Shown: positions 60,601 through 64,000 of the stretch, one piece after another
Position numbering within the stretch: position 1 is the stretch's first letter
Layout of the letters: each line of letters starts with the position of its first letter
From: Promerops cafer
Lineage: Eukaryota > Chordata > Aves > Passeriformes > Nectariniidae
DNA length: 64,000 nucleotides
Direction: 5' to 3'
Assembly (NCBI GenBank): GCA_013398275.1
Contig: VZSE01002188.1
Coordinates: 1-64,000 of the forward strand
Made by a program: the position numbers and the translations under genes
Notes under the pieces: model-generated
What the model was told of the DNA's origin: nothing
Database searches by the model: none
Seen by the model: the letters and a program-made list of their open reading frames with translations, nothing else

Positions 60601-63600
60601 GTAGTCAAACCTCTTTAGCTAGCTATATTGCTGACAACACAGTGCTCTAACACTTCTGGGTTTTTTGCCAAGAGAGCATTTTGTGAAGTCACTACTAGTG
60701 GAAAGGTGGGAAGAGTTTCAAGAGTCACTGACATCTCCTCCACAGTTCTGTACCTGATAAAGCCAATGGCTTTGATACATTGAAGGCTGGGACCCAGTAA
60801 AAACTGAAAACTCTGTCATTAAAAGAAAACACAGTTTCTTCGGTGCTTTCTAGGGGAAAGAACTCTAAAACAATTTCTTGCATTGTAAAGGTCAAAAAGC
60901 TTCTTTATTGACAATTTATTTCATCTCTAAATTCTGTAGTATCAGAAGAGCAGTCTGCAGCTTTTGCATGTCTTCCAGCATTCTGACAGAAATGGAAGAA
61001 AGAGAAGGCATAAAAGTAGCCATAAGACTCTGAGTTAGAGAATAGCTTTTGGTCATTTACTTTCAGAGTTACATTGTGACAGAATTATTTATGGGTATAT
61101 ATTAGTTGCAATACTGGGCCGGAAGTAGAAACCACATAGTCAATACTCTCTCTACAGGAGAAGCCAAAAGCAAAAGTTTCAGAAAAAAAAAGAAGAATAC
61201 TACAGTGAAAAGATATGGGATAATCTAAGTCCTATATTAAGTCTCATCATGATTGCCAGTTTGAATATAATATTTTAGTCTTTGAAGAGTGGAATTTAAT
61301 AATTTTCACTTTTTAAATTATAATTATAGAAGTGAATATTCTTGTGAGCAAATTTTCAGTGATGTTTGTCAGAAGAAAATTATGATCTCTTGAGTTCAAA
61401 ATCATTATCAAATGTTATGTTTCTCTTTCTTTCTTGATCTCTGGTGGAGTAGACATAGCCAGGTTATTGATTTCTTAAACTACATACAGGAAAATGGTAA
61501 GCTAAACCCCATTAAACTTAAAGTGAACCTCATACCCTTTTTATCGAACTCCTAATATTCAGTTCTGAGTCTTCTTATTTGTTTCCTTCCTGTAGAAAAT
61601 TATTTTATACTTATTTAAATAGTGCATGAAAATATTTTCTTAGCTATTTAACACTTCCAGTTTGTTTAGATTTGTTGAGCTTTGAGGCAGTTAGGAAAAA
61701 AATATACTCATATATCTTGTTCATACTGCTCATTTCTGATTTATTTTTATAATTATTTGTCCTATTCTTCTAATACATACTTTAAGGTTAAAAAATAATC
61801 CTTCATTGTTTGTTTTGAAAGCTTCCTCTACTCTTTGTTCTTGTAATTATCTTTTTTTTGAACATCTTTTAATTCTGAATTGTCCAATCTGTCATAAATA
61901 TTTTAAAGCTGTATCCACATTTCAATAGGGTCACCATAGTATTCTTTACATGTTTCACTTCTTCATCCCCTATATATTCTGGTTTCTTCCAAGAGATATT
62001 TCACAATATTTGTACAAGCAGTGGTTTCTTCTGCGCTGTCAACAGTAACTCCAAGGTTATTTTCCTGGCTAGTGCTGTTAACTGAAATAGTTGTAGGCTA
62101 TAGGAATAATTTGAATTCTTACCCTGTGTGCTTTTCTTCATTTTTATTGATACTATAATTCATTAGTTATCCTTTTACCCATTTAACTGTTGTCTTAAAT
62201 ATTTCAAGTTTTTCACAGCTGTAACTGGTCCTAAGTAACTGAATTTTTTGTCTTCTGTAAAGCTTGCTGAATAGTCTCCTATCTTTCAAACTTTAAAAAA
62301 TACATTAAAAAAAAAAAAGGCTTAACATTGATTCTAAATGATACTTTCTTTTAACTTTTCATGGTGGCTAAAATACATGGTTCACATTCCGTCCTGGTTT
62401 TTAAATTTAGAACATCTTACTCCATAATAATCTTCCTGCTGCCTGTGGCTCTGCTTTCATTGAAATAGCAGGACTTCCAAATGTGGAAGAATTTCTCAGA
62501 ACATAGCATTTTTTATGTTTTATTAGTTTATATTATCTCTTTTCATGTTACAACATAATAGTAAATGTGTTTGCTGAAAGTAATTGAGTTTTATAAATAC
62601 GTGTTAATAAAATACAAGAATCAAGATACAGACTGACCATGATCATATGGAAAATGGAGTGTGAAGGATCAGAGTTCTACAAGACCAGTGAAATTGTTTA
62701 TTTTCTATTTCTGTGTGAAATCCAGTAAAAAAAATTCAGCAGAAAAGAGAAGATCCTTGTAAAATATAAGTAGATCAAATAGATCATCTAGTTTAAAAGT
62801 TCTTACCGTACTGGCATATTGTTAAGGGTTTGTTGTGTTTTGTTTGCTTTTGTTTTGTTTTGTTATTTTTTTTTAAATAGGCTTACTAGTAATTCCAGAA
62901 AAGAATGAATAATGTAGTGGTTTGTGGGTTTTTTTGGTGTTTTTTTTTGTTGCTGTTTTTGTTTTTTAATAACATCTCCATTAATTGAGTACTCACCACA
63001 TAATACAGGAAATTTTGCATAATGTATGCTATTTAATTGCAAGGTAGCAGGACTCCTACTGGATTAGCAAAGCAGGGGGGGGATTTTAAAAGTTCTTTTT
63101 AGAAATAAAGTGATTGTGGCCATTTTAAGATTAACATTTTCTGACTGACAGCATTATGTACTCAAGGTCCGTTCTGTCACAAATCTTTAGCAATGCGTAG
63201 TAATTACTAACTCTATGTAAACCAAATCTTGAGCTATCGAATATGAGAGGACCTTTTTTAGGTGATGCCCTCAAAAACACCCAAGAAGTGTCAGAAGATC
63301 ATGGCTTGAGGCTAGATGTTTTTGGTTCAAGTGAAAATGTGTTCAGATATTTTATATGGATGAAGTTTTGTAGATGTGAGGATCACAAAGTTGGTTGAGA
63401 ATATTCATTAGATATGCATCTTCTGCAAGGCAGAGAAAGCAGTTGACTTTAAAAAATCAATATAGTACATTAATATTACAGGATATAATTTTTATTTTGT
63501 CTCATTATTTCTCTAAGTACTCTAAGTTCCTTTAGGATGTTATTTGTATATTTAAAAAAAAAATCATGAGCATATTTATAAACAAAAGGTAGTCTTGAAG

Positions 63601-63758
63601 AAATGAAAAAATTTGAGCAATGTTGAGTTTAAAAAATCAAGATAAGATATAGAAGAAAATACACTTTACAGAATCCTCCTGTTCTACATTCAAAAGCTTT
63701 TTAAAATGCAGTAAAGCATTAAGAGTTGGTCAGACATTTTTCAATAATTACACATAGT
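57691..63758. other. Mostly unique AT-rich non-coding sequence
   Basis: I see no gene or transposon that I can support. A CpG-bearing stretch at about 60170-60290 stands out, overlapping two short frames (60125-60382 and 60177-60371) with no recognisable domain. T/G-rich low-complexity tracts lie at 62828-62880 and 62918-62968. Small A-runs are at 62307-62318 and 63550-63563. Confidence 0.45.
62828..62968 (+). repeat. T/G-rich low-complexity tracts
   Basis: TTTGTTGTGTTTTGTTTGC, TTTTGTTTTGTTTTG and later TTTTTTGGTGTTTTTTTTTG occupy two blocks about 40 bases apart. They are the reverse-complement style of the A/C-rich tracts at 39.2, 48.1 and 50.4 kb. Confidence 0.8.
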
Positions 63759-63878
63759 GACCCTGAGATTAACCCAGTTGGTCAGAGCATGTTGCTAATA
63801 ACACCAAAGTTGTGGGTTCAATCCCCATATGGGCCATTCACTTAAGAGTTCAGCTTGATCATCCTTGTGGGTCCCTAA
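63759..63878 (+). mobile_element. tRNA-Ile-derived SINE with CR1 tail (TguSINE1-like)
   Basis: The head (63759-63836) follows tRNA-Ile(AAT). It has an A-box region ATTAACCCAGTTGG (63768-63781), an anticodon loop CTAATAA (63795-63801, anticodon AAT at 63797-63799), a B box GGTTCAATCC (63815-63824) and an acceptor end ATGGGCCA. The 5' acceptor strand is disrupted by a few extra bases, so it should not fold into a functional tRNA. The tail at 63841-63878 reads GAGTTCAGCTTGATCATCCT then TGTGGGTCCC, which matches the CR1 3' UTR (GAGTTGGACTAGATGATCCT-TGTGGGTCCC). A tRNA-Ile head on a CR1 tail is the structure reported for the songbird SINE TguSINE1, presumably mobilised by CR1 enzymes. The terminal octamers are missing, so the copy is 3'-truncated or decayed. 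Confidence 0.85.
63815..63824 (+). promoter_or_regulatory. SINE pol III B box
   Basis: GGTTCAATCC differs from the consensus GGTTCGANTCC mainly by loss of the CpG (CGA to CAA), the expected decay of a methylated pol III promoter. Confidence 0.7.
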
Positions 63879-64000
63879 ACAGAAATAGAAAAAAAATATT
63901 AAAAAATGTGCCTGACTAGTAGAGACTCTACATAAACAGGAAAATCTATCTAAAATTGCATGCACCTATTACTGTAATTGTCTTAGTACATTAAATTTTT
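63879..64000. other. Unique AT-rich sequence at window end
   Basis: About 120 bases with A-runs follow the SINE. Nothing else was recognised. Confidence 0.5.

Noticed and set aside
63759..63836. Functional tRNA-Ile gene
   Set aside because: The acceptor stem 5' strand is disrupted, the B box has lost its CpG and a CR1-like tail follows, so it is a SINE.
1..64000. CRISPR array, operon, phage or other prokaryotic system
   Set aside because: Base composition, repeat content (CR1, ERVL-type LTRs, tRNA SINE) and absence of dense coding sequence show vertebrate nuclear DNA.

Overview
This window is non-coding sequence from a bird genome, most probably a passerine (songbird). I find no protein-coding gene, no exon I can defend, no functional tRNA or rRNA gene and no CRISPR array. 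All open frames are 150 codons or shorter, and the longest lie inside repeats on the wrong strand or in the wrong frame. The host lineage is inferred from the repeats. They are CR1 LINE fragments with the avian 3' end, several avian ERVL-type LTRs, one young CpG-rich LTR with inverted ends, and a SINE whose head is a tRNA-Ile(AAT) relic joined to a CR1-type tail (the TguSINE1 type first described in zebra finch). No mammalian L1, Alu or B1 material was seen. Family names rest on my memory of avian repeat sequences, not on a database search.

Layout. 1-1.07 kb is unique AT-rich sequence. An almost full-length ERVL-type LTR on the minus strand fills about 1.07-1.64 kb. A long, old CR1 copy (minus) at about 4.87-6.70 kb is followed directly by a second ERVL-type LTR (plus) to about 7.67 kb. 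7.7-22.6 kb is mostly unique AT-rich sequence with one small CR1 relic (about 15.2 kb) and a 73-base assembly gap. At 22.6-23.4 kb an LTR with a clear TATA box runs into an oppositely oriented CR1 3' end. 23.4-37.4 kb is again mostly unique, with a short CR1 tail (29.2 kb), a suspect poly-T assembly join (28.65 kb) and a 54-base pure purine tract (30.2 kb). A CR1 copy with an internal deletion lies at 37.41-38.09 kb.

The densest repeat island is 41.9-44.7 kb: CR1 (plus), then an ERVL-type LTR (plus), then a CpG-rich LTR of about 1.39 kb (minus). A further LTR with an AATAAA signal lies at 45.9-46.4 kb, an ERVL-type LTR at about 50.97-51.49 kb, CR1 copies at 51.9-52.5 kb (minus) and 57.24-57.69 kb (plus), and the tRNA-Ile/CR1 SINE at 63.76-63.88 kb. 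A/C-rich or T/G-rich low-complexity tracts recur throughout.

The window looks like a gene desert or one very large intron. The non-repeat parts worth attention are a few AT-rich unique stretches that keep CpGs or cluster homeodomain, octamer and SOX-like motifs. These could be conserved regulatory elements, but that needs cross-species alignment. I did not find evidence of a new biological system.
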